In this document: positions 33,656 to 45,690 of the stretch, in pieces
Layout of the letters: each line of letters begins with the position of its first letter
Position numbering within the stretch: the first letter of the stretch is position 1
Assembly (NCBI RefSeq): GCF_031755915.1
Contig: NC_083383.1
Span: 27,737,001 to 27,801,000, forward strand
Length of the DNA stretch: 64,000 nucleotides
DNA from: Ziziphus jujuba
Taxonomy: Eukaryota > Streptophyta > Magnoliopsida > Rosales > Rhamnaceae
Direction of reading: 5' to 3'
Program-made: the position numbers and the translations under genes
The notes under the pieces: model-generated
The model's database searches: none
Told to the model about the DNA's origin: nothing
What the model saw: the letters and a program-made list of their open reading frames with translations, nothing else

Positions 33656-35664
33656 ATTAACATACATGCTCCATATGGTATTTTTGTTAGCCTTGCTATC
33701 AACACACATGCTCCATATTTTATCTTTCTTAGGACTTAGAGTGCAAGGATTGCACAAAAGCTCAAGGTAGGTCTTGTTATCTTTTTGGTAAGTAGATAAT
33801 CAACTACTCCCTATAGATTTTCATGCTTTTTAGGAGTCATTCAACAATTTGGAAAATTTAGTAGGCTAGTACCTGGTACCAAGTTAATATTATGCTGAAT
33901 AGTTCTCAAGGATAGCAACTCATTCACTAGTTTCTTTAGGTGACAAGTAATTGTATTCTTGCGAAAGTGGTTGGACTTGGTTTCGCATTGTGTTAATGGT
34001 AGTTTTAGCATCCTTGAGTATCAGTCCCATAATGGCATCAATTTTCTTAGTTTCAACTTAAAACTATGAATTACTAAGAGTAATGAGCAAGCCTATGCTA
34101 TTTTAGTAAGAAGTTTGTTTAGGGCAAGCAGGTAGCATTACAATCTAATTTGTTATACCAAAAATAAAAAATAGGTTTTTGCGTTGCCAATCAAAGTAAC
34201 ATCCTTTTCATATTACCATGGTTTACCTAAGAGTAGGTGGCATGCATCCATTTGTATTACGTCACAATCAATAATGTCCACATAGTTATTGCCAATTGAA
34301 AATTGCACTTTATGAAGCTTGATAACTTTGGTATCGAATCCTTTCTTAATCGATCCAATCTTGTATGGTTTAGGAGTGGAGTGGTATGTTGTTGCAAAGC
34401 TTTGATAAAGGCTTATGAAACTACATTTTCACCATTGCCACTATCAATAATGACTTCACACATTTTGCCCTTGATAGTGCACTGAGTCTTGAATAGAGTG
34501 TTTTTCTAAGTTGGTATTGGTGCTTTGGTTAAGTGAAGTAGTTTTTGCAAGATGCAAAAAACTTGTTCACTGATTTCACCTTTAACTTCATGCAAACAAC
34601 TTGTTCACTGATGTCACATTTAACTTCATTAACTACTTCCACAAATTCATCCCCTAAACTTTATCCTCACTTTCAAACTGTTCACTTCATTTGTATGTTT
34701 TGAATTTTCCTACATGGGTAGTCATTTGATCTATGACCTTTATTATTGCACTTGAAACATTTTATTGGGAATGGTCTAGCATATTGGTAGGTGTTTTGTT
34801 TTAAGTTCTGTAGTGGGTTTTAAATGGGTAATTTTCCAGAACCTTTAATTTTGAGGTTTGGGTTATATTTTGGGTAAGTATTGATTGTATTATGTTAATT
34901 TTGATTTCTCCTTGGATTTGGAATGACTTTGGTTTTTTTAGGTAAAAGTTTGTAATGCATATCCATTTATGTAACGGTCTAGTTATTAAATCAAGGACAA
35001 TTAATTAACTCTCACCTTGGTTAGCTAAGTTAGTAGCAACATTCAAATTTCCAATAGGGTTAAGTCTAATCATTCTTAAATAGCTTTGTTAAGTCCATGG
35101 ATATATCTTGCAACTTGTTACCTTTTAGTTTCTTGCAAGTTGTTTCTAGAACTGAGTCTAAGGGACTGAATGGTATATTCATTAACATTTATTCCCCTTT
35201 GTTGACAATTATGGTATTGTTCATACACAATTTAGGCATAATCTTTAGGGAGAATTCAAGCCTTCGGCAATTGTTTCATTTGATCCCAAGATTGAATGTG
35301 TTCCCTACCTTTTATTTTTCTATTCACCTATAATTGGTCCTACCACACATAAACACCACCATGCAACTTATAGGCCACAAGCTTAACTTGTTGAGTCTTA
35401 GAAATTTGCATATAATTTAGAAACGTTTCTACATTTTGCATCCAATCCATAATATCCTTAATATTTAAATGTTCGTCAAAGATAGGTAAATCAATTTACA
35501 GTTTGTAATATGAGTCTCGGGTTTGATTACACATCCGTGGGTTGTCATAATTAAGCCAAATTTGCATTTCAATCATGCATTGTGGTTCTCTAAATAATAA
35601 AGTTTCAATTTCATAATCAGAGTCATAATGGTTAGTGTGATGTGGATTTTTCAGATCAAATTAG
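33656..35664 (-). mobile_element. Ty3/gypsy gag, protease and RT start (upstream half of split element)
   Basis: The minus-strand translation shows a gag domain (about 35480-34950, with IMDWMQNVETFLNYMQIS and QQVKLVAYKLHGGVY), a zinc knuckle CFKCNNKGHRSN with its last Cys lost (about 34770-34735), and a protease-region tail IDCDVIQMDACHLLLGKPW (about 34275-34215). The RT start ALLVPKKDKIWSMCVDSKAN follows at about 33760-33700. A 42-bp local duplication repeats the WSMCVDS codons (33651 and 33693). Many stops are present. The frame then continues at 24003 beyond the large-LTR insertion. Confidence 0.83.
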
Positions 35665-35978
35665 TGTGACGACCAGTGTGGGTGGTTGCAAAAGACACTG
35701 GCAGGCTATTGGTATCCAATCTCACATCGTCTGGATGTGGAATAGTAGATGGATTAAATGTAATTACAATTACTCTTATAATGTCGCAATTAGCTTGACG
35801 GTTTGAAAAGACTTCAAAGTTAAGCATGTTCAATGAGAGTAATTCAAAGATGAGTGACCTCCTGAAAAGTTATGAACAAAACCCATACCGAATGCAATAC
35901 CTAAATTGTAGACGATATCGGCAGAAAGTAATAGGTTTACCATTGAAGGTGAGGTGCCAATGAAAGCGAGGTGTTACA
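35665..35978 (+). repeat. Cassandra-type solo LTR
   Basis: It starts TGTGACGACCAGTGTGG and ends GAGGTGTTACA. It contains a 5S-rRNA-like stretch at about 35810-35875: TTCAAAGTTAAGCATGTTCA, then GATGAGTGACCTCCTG, corresponding to the 5S AAGTTAAGC..GATGGGTGACCTCC blocks. It is flanked by TTAG on both sides, or by ATTAG if the terminal A is shared. It is diverged from the TRIM at 31 kb but has the same layout, in opposite orientation. Confidence 0.85.
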
Positions 35979-38900
35979 TTAGTTTTGGAATGTATTGGAA
36001 ATAGAGGTTTATCAAGTTCAAAATCTCCATCACAAGTCAATTTTATCATGTAAACTATGCCTCAATTTGATTTTTAAGATTAAATGATTTTATTTGGTAT
36101 ATATTGCTCTATACCTCGCATTGAATTAGGTTTTCAAAGCATCTAGTGGCAATCAATGATTAAACTTATTTTTTATTTATTTTTTTATCATTAGGTTACC
36201 CATTGCTCAAATTCGTATTTATGAAGGATTAAAGACCCATTAAAAATTTACATGACCCATTAACACAACACAAATGCATACAAAATTTTCAATGTTTGAG
36301 TTTAGATATAATGTATTAGATTCATAACAGGCAAACTTGTTAAGACACGTTATATGAACAAGTCGTAAATGGGTTCTCCTATTATAACTTGTTTCACCTA
36401 TTAGGAAAATGATGGTTTGGTAATTTTATTATATGATAAGGAAAAATTATATTTCTTACTATAAATTTATGAGATTTAAGAAATTTTTAAAGTGAAATAA
36501 GGTTTTAATTGTCCAATTTTGAACAATTATAAAGTCGATTAATATATGTATTAAACATACATTATTATGAAGTTTATTCGTTTATCTATTTATTATCTAT
36601 TTATATTTTTCAATAACAGGTTAAAGGGGCTGTTAATGGGTAACAAGTTATTATAATAAAACAAGTTTAGATTTTAATATTTCGATCCATTAGCTTAATA
36701 AGTTGGATTTGGATTGGTGAAATTCAACATGATCATACAATACATACGAACATGTTTTAATATGATCCATTGTCATATTTATGGATAAGTGTGAACATTA
36801 CCAGCAAGTTGTTCCTATAAAGGCAATTCGACTAGATTTCAAAAAGAAATGCTACGTATTTATAGCGAGAAAAATAAAAATATAATATTAAATTGTTTAT
36901 AAAATCTGTTTATTCATATTTGAATTATATTAATCTTTTCCAAAAAAATTATTAATAATATATTGTTTTTGGAACTGCATGCAATCCTTTTGCATTAACT
37001 GTTTTAATGGAAAAACGCCAAGTTTGTATTAAATGGGAACAAATGTCCTTTCCTTTAAATTGAAGCATGACTAGATGATTGTCCTATTCCAACGAGTACC
37101 TGGACGAACTATTGTCCAAGTCCACACTAGATGTTGCAGATTTAGGTGTCAAAAAAGGGTTTACATTATATTGGCACAATACTAGCACTTGTTGCCACGG
37201 AATAATAACTACTGACTAAATGAAATTCTATTTATAAATTACGTCCAAACCTTTTCCAACTTTTAAAACATTTACTTTGCAAATAATAAGAAAATAAAAT
37301 ACAATTTCAGCCCCAAAAAAAAAAAATAATAATAAAATACGAAAGTGGGAGGGCATGCAGCCACTAGACAAAAGAAAAATGGGATGACAGATGACCTGTC
37401 ATAGACCAAGTCCTGACAACATAGAAGTTTCAGAAGATTCGACCAACCAATCATGGAATAAGACGGACCCAAAATTTTTTAACACTTCTAGACGGTCAAG
37501 TTGTTAAAGTTGCCAATATAAATATAAATTTACAACTCTCTAATATCAACCACATAAAAATAGTCGTTTTCACCAAAAATATAATAATAATAATTAATAA
37601 AGGTTTTACGTTTCGTTGGGGTCCAAAACATGATCAAGCATACTGCATACAATACGTATTAGGGCCAGAGTTCCTCGGTCAAGTTTTCTATTTAAAATTT
37701 CACCAAATTATATTAATGAATATTGAATATATAGATGATTACATATATACAGTTCTTTATTTTTAGGCATAGTCGCCCATTCGGTTTCAATAATTCATGC
37801 GATATATTACAGGCCCACCATGTTATGGGATACTACGTTTATAATTGTAAAATTACATATATATATATATATATATATATATAGAAAGAGAGAGAGAGTT
37901 ATGTTGTTGACCTGATAAGAAGTTGGTTGTATATATATATATATATATGTATGTATATTATATATATAATATATAAAAATGATAATATGGGTGATAAATC
38001 AAATGCAATTACATATAATCATGCTGAATGGACAGTGATAAATGCTTGTCACCTACCTTGGATCAAATATTTTAAATCTATAACTTTATAAATATATATG
38101 AGTACGAGTGACATACCAATTGAACTAATTTTATATATATATATATAAATAAATATATTATATATATAATTAAAGTTATAAATTCTTTGAAAGGAAATTG
38201 ATAAAGTGAAAAAGAAAAAATAAATTAATTTGTTTCATTTCAGTTTTTATCTCTATTTTAATTTTTAATTATATATATATATATATATATAGTTAAACTT
38301 ATAGATTCTTTCATAAGAAAATTGATAAAGTGAAAAAAAAAAAAGAAATAAACATAATAAATTGTTTCATTTCAGTTTTTATCTTTATTTTAATTTCAAA
38401 CCAGGAAAATAAATGTTTTGATTAAGCACATATTATATTGTTTATAGACGTATACATGGACCTATTTAATTTTATTAGGCATCATAGTTAAGGTTATACT
38501 AATCAAGCTTATACTAATAGTCTATCACCCATTACATTTAGTTGAGATAAAATATCCCATAAATTATATATAATTATGCATAATGCAAATAAAAAGGGGC
38601 TACCTACCTATTTGATTGTTAGATGTTCATGCTCTAATGGATAAGCCAATATAGTAATAGCACTTAAGGTTAAAATTGATGTGTAATTTTTTTTTTTTTA
38701 AAAAAGGAAAAAAAAAAAAAGAAAAGAAAAAGAAAAGGTTAAAATTGAAACTTACACATATTTTAATTATTCAAAATTCAAAGTGCGTTGAACGGAATTT
38801 TACATTTACCGTGATTGAATCAACAGAACACGAAAATAAATCAACGGGGTAAGGACAAAATACTTAATTAAAAGAGCACGGAAATAATCAATGGGTAAAG

Positions 38901-39695
38901 ACAAAATACTATAACTGGAGTCCAGGTTTCCCTTCAGGTTTTATTTTGATTTTGATTTTGATTTTAATTTTATTTAAGTTTAAAAGTGATTGTATTAATG
39001 ATAAGCTGACCAAGCATGAAGCCTCAAGAGGTCATCTTCCATGAAGTACAGACGCTTCACCTTTGTGAAGCATATCTTGCTTGCTAAACCATGTGTAACC
39101 ATATATTAATGCACTTTTTATTTTTATTTTTATTTTATTTTATTTTTCAAGTAGTACACTTGGAAGGAAAGTAAACGAATTGTAAGCTGGCGAAACCAAT
39201 AGTTGACCATAGACTGCTTCCACCACAAAACACTTCGGCCGTCAAACAATTTTTTTTTTAATATTATAAATTATCCAAAATTTATTATTTTTATGATTAT
39301 AGAAATGCTGAATTATTAAAATTATCTTTTTCCATCAACCATCAAAGACTTTTATAATGATTTTTTTTTCAATTTAAAAGAAAAAATCAAAGACTCGTAT
39401 AAATAAAAATAAAAAAAAAACATTAAGAAAACCAATTGAGCCAACCTCAAAATAATTATTGATAATAAAATAATAAAAAATATTTTATTATTTGGTAATA
39501 GAATACATCGTCAACAAATTTTATCGTGAATTTTTTGCAGGAGTGAAAATATATACCTTTAGGATGCACCTTTACACATTTATATAATTTTATTCTAATG
39601 GGGTTGTCATTTACATCATACTACTTGTAATATATGACTACCCAATTTATGAATTAAAATTTCTATTTTTTTTTTGGGGCAATAATTAAATTTCT
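35979..39695. other. Intergenic AT-rich region with TA runs
   Basis: No gene was recognised on either strand. It holds several TA microsatellites (37856-37882, 37930-37950, 38134-38168, 38272-38292), a duplicated block of about 120-130 bp (38150-38400), and poly(A)/(T) runs near 38690-38740. By position it is where a second A-type transporter gene would be expected, but no transporter exon could be seen. Confidence 0.45.
38150..38400. repeat. Two-copy tandem repeat, about 130 bp
   Basis: Both units carry ATAAAGTGAAAAA and then TTGTTTCATTTCAGTTTTTA (about 38200-38250 and 38322-38380), each preceded by a TA run and TATA(A/G)ATTCTTT. Confidence 0.75.
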
Positions 39696-39699
39696 CTAA

Positions 39700-40065
39700 T
39701 TATATAAATAAATTATAGTTTGCAAATCTTCACTGTATATCTATGTAGGGTCTGTATTTCACGCTTGAAGATCGCATATTCAGATCAAAGTATTGTAAAG
39801 CTTTCTGTAATGAGAGGACTAATGATTGTAGCTTTGTATATATACATGTGGGTCTGTACTGTATTTACTTCTCAATTAGATCTCAAACGGCGTCAAATTT
39901 CTACAAAACCGACTAATGAACTATAGTCCGATCCCAGAAACGAATTTCTTTGCACCAGACACGGTTCCGTACAATGCGGAAAAGATTTAGACTATTAAAT
40001 AATCTATTTGACAAAGCGGTGTCTATTTTTCAAAGAAACCGACAAACCAGTCCAGTTACCTTCTT
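39700..40065. repeat. Duplicate of NPF copy A upstream region (ghost flank)
   Basis: It matches two separate blocks of the copy A upstream region in order: 39730-39775 versus 11805-11860, and 39960-40040 versus 13705-13790. The second block has GGAAAAGATTTAGACTATTA, then ATTTGACAAAGCG and GTCTATTT. No A-type exon follows on the expected (left) side. Confidence 0.6.
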
Positions 40066-41012
40066 TTTTTTTTGACTCCCTAAAAAATAAAAATAATTTG
40101 CGTGCAACAGGTTTTTTATTTATTATTATTTTTTTAATATAAATTCTTATATATCTTTAAAATTTAAAATGCAAAGACTGCAAGTATATTTTCAATATTT
40201 TATTATCAACAAAACTTACAAATATGCATATAATAATTTTTTTATATTTACCATTATAATAATTTTATCCTTTAATTTAAGATTTCAAATTCACAATCTT
40301 GTAAATAACATTGAGTCATTCTCATTTAATATACATAAAATAAATTTATATATTAATATTTTATTTCATTTTTGCGTTGTCATTCATACTCAGTCAGTGA
40401 TTTTAGTGCTACCATCTCAAGTAAAAGAATGCAGCAGATAGGAAAAGTAAGCATAAAAATGAGGACATAAAAAAAGTGAACAGAAAATCTTGATCCACGT
40501 GAAATAATCAAAGCACTTTATATGTGAGGTTACATAAACAAATTTCACAACCTTTTTCACACAAAGTAATAGAATCGCAGATTATTCTCAAATTTTTTTT
40601 TTATTTTTTTTTATTTTGGGTTGTGGTGGCACCTCACCGTACTGAATGAATGAAATAAGTGGAAATCTTTCTCTCCTTTGTTAGTCACCAAGAACTTCGT
40701 TGGCATTAGTGGTGAAGAAAAATTCTACCATCCTACGAAAAAACTATACTTGGAGCCTAAATAACATCAATCTCAATCGACAAGAAGCTGGTAGAGCTTT
40801 AGCCGTTGGACTAACGAAGCAAATGGATAAGAGCTCTTTCCTGATTCCTTGCTTGGGAAAATGATGAATTTCATTTTGTAATAGTGGGGTATCGAGTCAT
40901 TGGTAACACCGCATCATTTCGGAACCGGAAGGAAACCCGGCTCACTTAAATGTAGGTTGAAACAATATTAAAATAAAAAAATAATAATAATAATAAAACA
41001 TGAATTTTATCT
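40066..41012. other. 3' flank of NPF copy D
   Basis: AT-rich at first, then about 400 bp of more balanced composition (40600-40960) without a recognisable gene or tRNA. An AAT run (40980-40997) lies close to the stop codon of copy D. Confidence 0.4.
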
Positions 41013-41823
41013 TCATACTTTTTTATAAATATAAGATCTTGAAAAATACAAGTAGGCCACAAATCCAACTGCACAAATCCCAGCAAGTACCCAATAAAAG
41101 TAGTCGATGTGGGCCCGATTCAAATTGGTAGAAAACCAACTATCTTGACCAAACCCACTAGTGATTTTGTCAATGGCTGAGATGAGAAAGCTGCTTAGTA
41201 AGCTTCCCACACCAAGAACACTGAGGTAGAGAGAGACTCCCATGCTCCTCATTTCAGTTGGAACCTGTTCTGAGAAAAACTCTTGCATACCAACCATGGT
41301 GAAAACATCTGCTATGCCAAGCAAAATGTATTGAGGAACCATCCACCACATACTCATCGGAACGGTCGCGTTTGGCATATCGACCAGACCATATTCTTGA
41401 GCGGTTTTAAGCCTTCTAATCTCAACCATGGCTGCAACTACTATGGTAAGAATTGATAACAATATTCCTGTTCCGATTCTTTGAAGTATTGTAATTCCGG
41501 AGGGTTTTCTTGTGAATGAACTTGCTATTGGTACGAGAATGCGGTCGTAAACTGGAATAAAGAGAACAATGGTGATGCTATTAAAAGACTGCAGTGAAGC
41601 AGCAGGAATTTCAAACCCAGGAATGATTTCTCTGTACATTGTAGCTCCTTGTTTTGTAAAGAAAGTTGAGGATTGTGCGAAAACAATAGCGAATACCACG
41701 CATGTTGCCCATATCGGAAAAAGTCTAAGTAAAGACTTTACAACTTCAACCTCAGAAACGGTACAATATATTTTCTCATCTTGTTCCACACCAACTGGGA
41801 CAATCAAGGCTTTGTTGAGAAAC
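41013..41823 (-). CDS. NPF copy D exon 4
   Basis: 811 bp, acceptor CATACAG|GTTTCTC. It encodes [20 protein letters not shown] through helices 7-12 to the stop at 41013. Confidence 0.93.
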
Positions 41824-43312
41824 CTGTATGCCAAATTATATATATATAAGCAACACAAGCTTCAATTCAAGCCAGATAATTGGAAAAAAAATTCTGAATT
41901 ATTTAAATTCAAGATGAGCTTAATTAGTTTCTCTATGTTGGAAAGTTTATTTTCCGTACTTGAATTGTTCATAACTTTGTTGAGGTAAGATTTTAAGAGC
42001 TTGATCATCATCTTCAGGGGCGGTTCGACGATTTCTAAATGCTGCGATAAACACCCTACCGATTCTCGCAAATGGGGTCTTTTGGTCTTGTTTAATATTG
42101 GTATATCTATAAGTTCTAACTCCAATCAAGAAAACCACCAAAGATATCACCATCCCAACAAAAACAATTCCATAACCCAGACCCCAACTGATATCTTCTT
42201 GTACGTAGCATACTATAATATATGCTAGTAAAATACCTGCACATATACCAAAATACCACCAATTAAAGAAAGAGCTCTTGGCTTTGGACTCCTCTGGATC
42301 TTGTCCATCGAATTGATCGGCTCCAAATGCTTGAAGACAAGGTTTGTGTCCACCTTGTCCGATTACAAGTAGATAAAGGGAAAAGAAGAACAGAGGTGAT
42401 TTGAACTCGCTAGAAGGCAGTAGAGCCGACAGAGTCAACAGACCTAGTCCCTGTGGTTCATATTATACCAAGTGTCAAAATCATAAGTCTAATAATTATT
42501 AATTAGCTTTGGCCTCTAATATAGTTGTAAGGTGGTGCATATTGTGCTCATTCATTAATGCTGAGACCTTCCATTCATTATATTACGCATGTTTAAATAT
42601 TCGATATACCTATTAAAGGGTCCAAACTAAATGACATGCATTTGATACCGATAGCTCGATGAATAATATTTTATTTGAAAACTAGAAACAACCAATTTTG
42701 AGAAAGAGCAATTCCTTTTAAAATTATAAGGAAATGGTTTAACAATAAGCTAGTTGTTCTACTGTTTTTAAAATCAACTTGGGAAAAAAAAAAAAAAAAA
42801 AAACCAAGGTTAATTCTAGAACATTATGGTATAGGAAAGTTGCTATAGGGATCACAAACCGGAATGTAGAGCAGACAAGACAAAATAATGGTACGGTAGC
42901 GCCCAAGAAATGAATCGGCGACTAAGGCTCCAAACACAGGCAGCAACCACGCCGTTGCAGACCATAGATTCACGTTCGCGGCCGCCGCGGCCGTTGATTG
43001 TCCCAGCGGTCCAGTTAGGAAGTTTATAAGATTGGCGCGAATGCCATAGTTTACAAACCTCTCAAACACCTCCGCACCTGCATGCAATTTTTCAATCATG
43101 AAACGTTCGTATCCAAATCACTAAATAGCAAACATGTTATGTGGTTTTTGAATTTGTGAGTAGTGTTTACCTATGATAAAAGCGGCCGACCTCCAGCCAC
43201 CTGTTTTGGATCTTATGGCTGGATGGCCTTCGTAGTCGACAGCATCCTTGACAGTGTCATCGATAAGCGGTGTCTCGAGGGTGTTCGAACCGGAGTGGCT
43301 GAAAGTGGCCAT
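41013..43312 (-). CDS. NRT1/PTR FAMILY (NPF5-like) transporter, intact copy D
   Basis: Four exons: 43171-43312, 42860-43077, 41960-42450 and 41013-41823, together 1,662 bp, or 553 codons plus stop. All introns are GT..AG, and phases join cleanly. The start is [19 protein letters not shown], and the end is SRSYIYKKV. Family marks are ExxER as EVFER (residues 50-54, helix 1), [30 protein letters not shown] (about 150-169), [10 protein letters not shown], a charged central loop at the exon 3/4 junction, [23 protein letters not shown] and [20 protein letters not shown]. Length fits the usual 12-helix, 550-600-residue NPF protein. Family knowledge: NPF members are proton-coupled carriers of nitrate, peptides or hormones in the plasma membrane or tonoplast. 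Some Arabidopsis NPF5 members are vacuolar nitrate carriers. Membership of the NPF5.10-5.16 group is judged by eye; the substrate is unknown. It is the only undamaged copy in the cluster. Confidence 0.95.
41960..42450 (-). CDS. NPF copy D exon 3
   Basis: 491 bp, acceptor CACAG|GGACTAG, donor TTCAA|GTACGG. It encodes [12 protein letters not shown] through the PTR signature and helices 4-6 into the central loop, ending QSYEQFK. Confidence 0.93.
42860..43077 (-). CDS. NPF copy D exon 2
   Basis: 218 bp, acceptor GCAG|GTGCGG, donor ATTCCG|GTTTG. It encodes helices 1-3 with EVFER and LGRYRTII. The length is identical to exon 2 of copy A. Confidence 0.93.
43171..43312 (-). CDS. NPF copy D exon 1
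   Basis: 142 bp encoding the cytosolic N-terminus up to [10 protein letters not shown]. The donor reads ATAG|GTAAAC. The ATG at 43312 is followed by an NPF5-typical [20 protein letters not shown] stretch. Confidence 0.93.
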
Positions 43313-43398
43313 TGCAAGAGATAGAGTTGAAGTAATGTCACCGATTGAGGAACACTAGTACTGAATCATACAACACATGGACTTGCAACTAGTACTAC

Positions 43399-43406
43399 TT
43401 TATAAA
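43399..43406 (-). promoter_or_regulatory. Candidate TATA box of NPF copy D
   Basis: TTTATAAA, about 90 bp upstream of the ATG. This is a plausible distance for a plant TATA box plus a short leader. It is unconfirmed. Confidence 0.45.
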
Positions 43407-45404
43407 GTAACCTTTGTATAGTTGTCGCGATTACCAACAATGTGAAATTATAGATGGGCGTAATTGACTTTGTCTTATTTAATATGATAATTTGAATAAA
43501 TATTGTGACAAAAAATAATTGCAATGCAGATCATGCATGTCAAAATCCAATAAGCCGAAAGATATATACATTGAATAATGAGAACGTGAGTCGGCAAGGG
43601 AATTGGTCAAAGTCCCTAATAGTAGAAATAGCAATCTGAATCTCTTAAAAATGGGGTTTATGTTTCACAAGCACTTTATTTCGTTTCGGATAAGATATGG
43701 TTCCTTTAATTGATCTGACGCTTTTGTATAAAAAATATTTGGTCCTAATTTGATCACTTTCCTGGTTCCAATGGGAATGGACCAACTGTACTGCTCATAT
43801 AGAACAGAAACTTTGTTAAGGCACAAATTTGATTAGGTTCGTATAAATATTTTAACTTAATTTGATCACTTTCCTGGTTCCAATTGGAATGGACCAACTG
43901 TACCGCTCACATAGAATAGAAACTGTGTCAGTGCACAATTTTGTAACCTGCAAAATATTTGATATAATTTATGGTAAGCATCTTCTAGAAAGTCTAGATA
44001 TTAAAGGAGGTTGATTTAAAAATTGAAAGTTACTAGAATAGTCTAGGCTACTCAAGATTAAAGCATAAAACGTGTGTGGACAAAAAAACAAAGAGTTAGA
44101 AAAAGATGTTTCTTGATTATTAGGCAAAATGGTCCACAAGCTTTAAGTCGGTACTCTAGATTGTTACCAACAATACAAGACCGGCTCACTCCCATATATA
44201 TGTAATAGTAATCAGCCAATCCACTAATTCTACTATAAGTTTCCAATCTATTTTCCTACCGATCAATTATTATTAACCCATCTCTGCGCATATTTACATC
44301 AACTGTGTCTCGCTTTCCCAATTAACCAAAAGCACATAGGCACGTACATATATGCCAAATACTAAAACCATCAATATATAAACAGTTTAAAGGGTACATT
44401 TAGAAAACGTAGCAGATACCTTTTGCTTGGGTGGGAGGCAAATTGATGGCCTGTTAGTTGCTTTTGGAGCATCACGGACATTTCTATATCCAAGATGTCG
44501 GTGCATCAAAATTCAAAGTCATAAATGCAAAACTTCCAAGATAATTATATAAAGTGTTAGTGTAATTACTTTATTCTTAAGATTTTCAATGACCATCTTC
44601 AATGAAGATTATGATTCGGTGTGTTTAACAATTATGTGAACGTTTCCATTCATGCGTCAATTTATTAGGGGGAAAAAAAAAAGCTAAGCATAATTAGTAT
44701 AGTTACTAATGTAAAAGAAATTAAAAAAAAAATTGAAATTGAAATAAAATTGAACGATAGCTATTAATGTAAATTTTACTCTATTAAAAAAATGAACACG
44801 CATATATATACACACACGTACAAGTAGGTTTATATTTGATAGATCAGCTTATTATTGGAAAATAAGTTTTTCACATATTGGACTAGCTTCCTATTTGTTA
44901 TAATTTTTGATAAAAAGGTAATTTAACATTTATATCGATCTAATGATTTTGATAAAACTCGATAGTATTTCATTAAATTTATTTTAAAGAATAAAAGTAA
45001 ACTCATAATCACACTGGTAACCTCATGATCACATTTAAACTGCAAGGATGAAGGCACATGTTTCGAGCATGAGCCAATTATGAGTGGTATACAAGGTTTA
45101 TTCTCACCCTTTTTCACCTTTTTCGAAACTAGATTAAGAAAGAAAATAAAGAGAGAGGTTGAGGTGGTTTGTCACTCAGTAAAAGGCTGGTGGAGAAAAA
45201 GGGGTGATCTAAGACATTTTATTTTCTTTATTTCATAAAATGAATAAAGAAAAAAGTTTTTTTTTTTTTTTAAAAAAAATTTACATCCATCTTCCATTCT
45301 TTTTATTTATTTATTTATTTGTTTAGTTTTTTTTGGAAAGTGAAATAGAAAAAAAAATAAGAAAAAAAAAAAAAAAACAAAGAGAGAACCATAACAAAGT
45401 TTTT
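43407..45404. other. Upstream region of NPF copy D and intergenic DNA
   Basis: Its first 300 bp or so match the upstream region of copy B. It then contains a 112-bp tandem duplication (43747-43950) and AT-rich DNA with poly(A)/(T) runs (45255-45290, 45365-45377). No gene was recognised; short open frames here lack any domain. Confidence 0.45.
43747..43950. repeat. Tandem duplication, 112-bp period
   Basis: Two copies of TTTGATCACTTTCCTGGTTC, then GGAATGGACCAACTGTAC and GCTCA.ATAGAA.AGAAACT (from about 43749 and 43861), about 90% alike by eye, in the upstream region of copy D. Confidence 0.85.
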
Positions 45405-45690
45405 TTGTCAAGATCCATCCCAAGTTTCAAGTTTCTCACCGGAACCTAAATAAATTTTAACCTCAGGGAAATACCATTGAATCTTCCAATGGAAATCCGA
45501 CAAGATCTCTCCTAAAAGTTGGACTTACCATAAAATTAGCTGCATAGAAAATACACTTTTAATAATATTTTCTTATTACTCTTACCTTACTACAAATTAT
45601 TACCACAAATTTACAGTATTCCAAAATAAACAGGAAACCAATGCAATATTAAATAAATACATCCAAATATCATACAGAGCATTTATAGAA
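45405..45690 (-). repeat. Truncated fragment of the large-LTR family
   Basis: It begins TGTCAAGATCCATCCC, the reverse complement of the family's LTR end (GGATCTTGACA), and goes on with CAATGGAAATCCGACAAGATCTC and ACTTACTACAAATTATTACCAC like the LTR ends at 24009 and 28628. The remainder of the LTR is missing after about 45690. Confidence 0.75.

Noticed and set aside
35810..35875. Functional 5S rRNA gene
   Set aside because: Only a diverged partial 5S match within a TGTGAC..GTTACA LTR; it is a Cassandra-type LTR.
40600..40960. Possible tRNA or small RNA gene in a less AT-rich stretch downstream of copy D
   Set aside because: No cloverleaf, no A/B-box pair and no T-loop GTTCRANNC could be made out.
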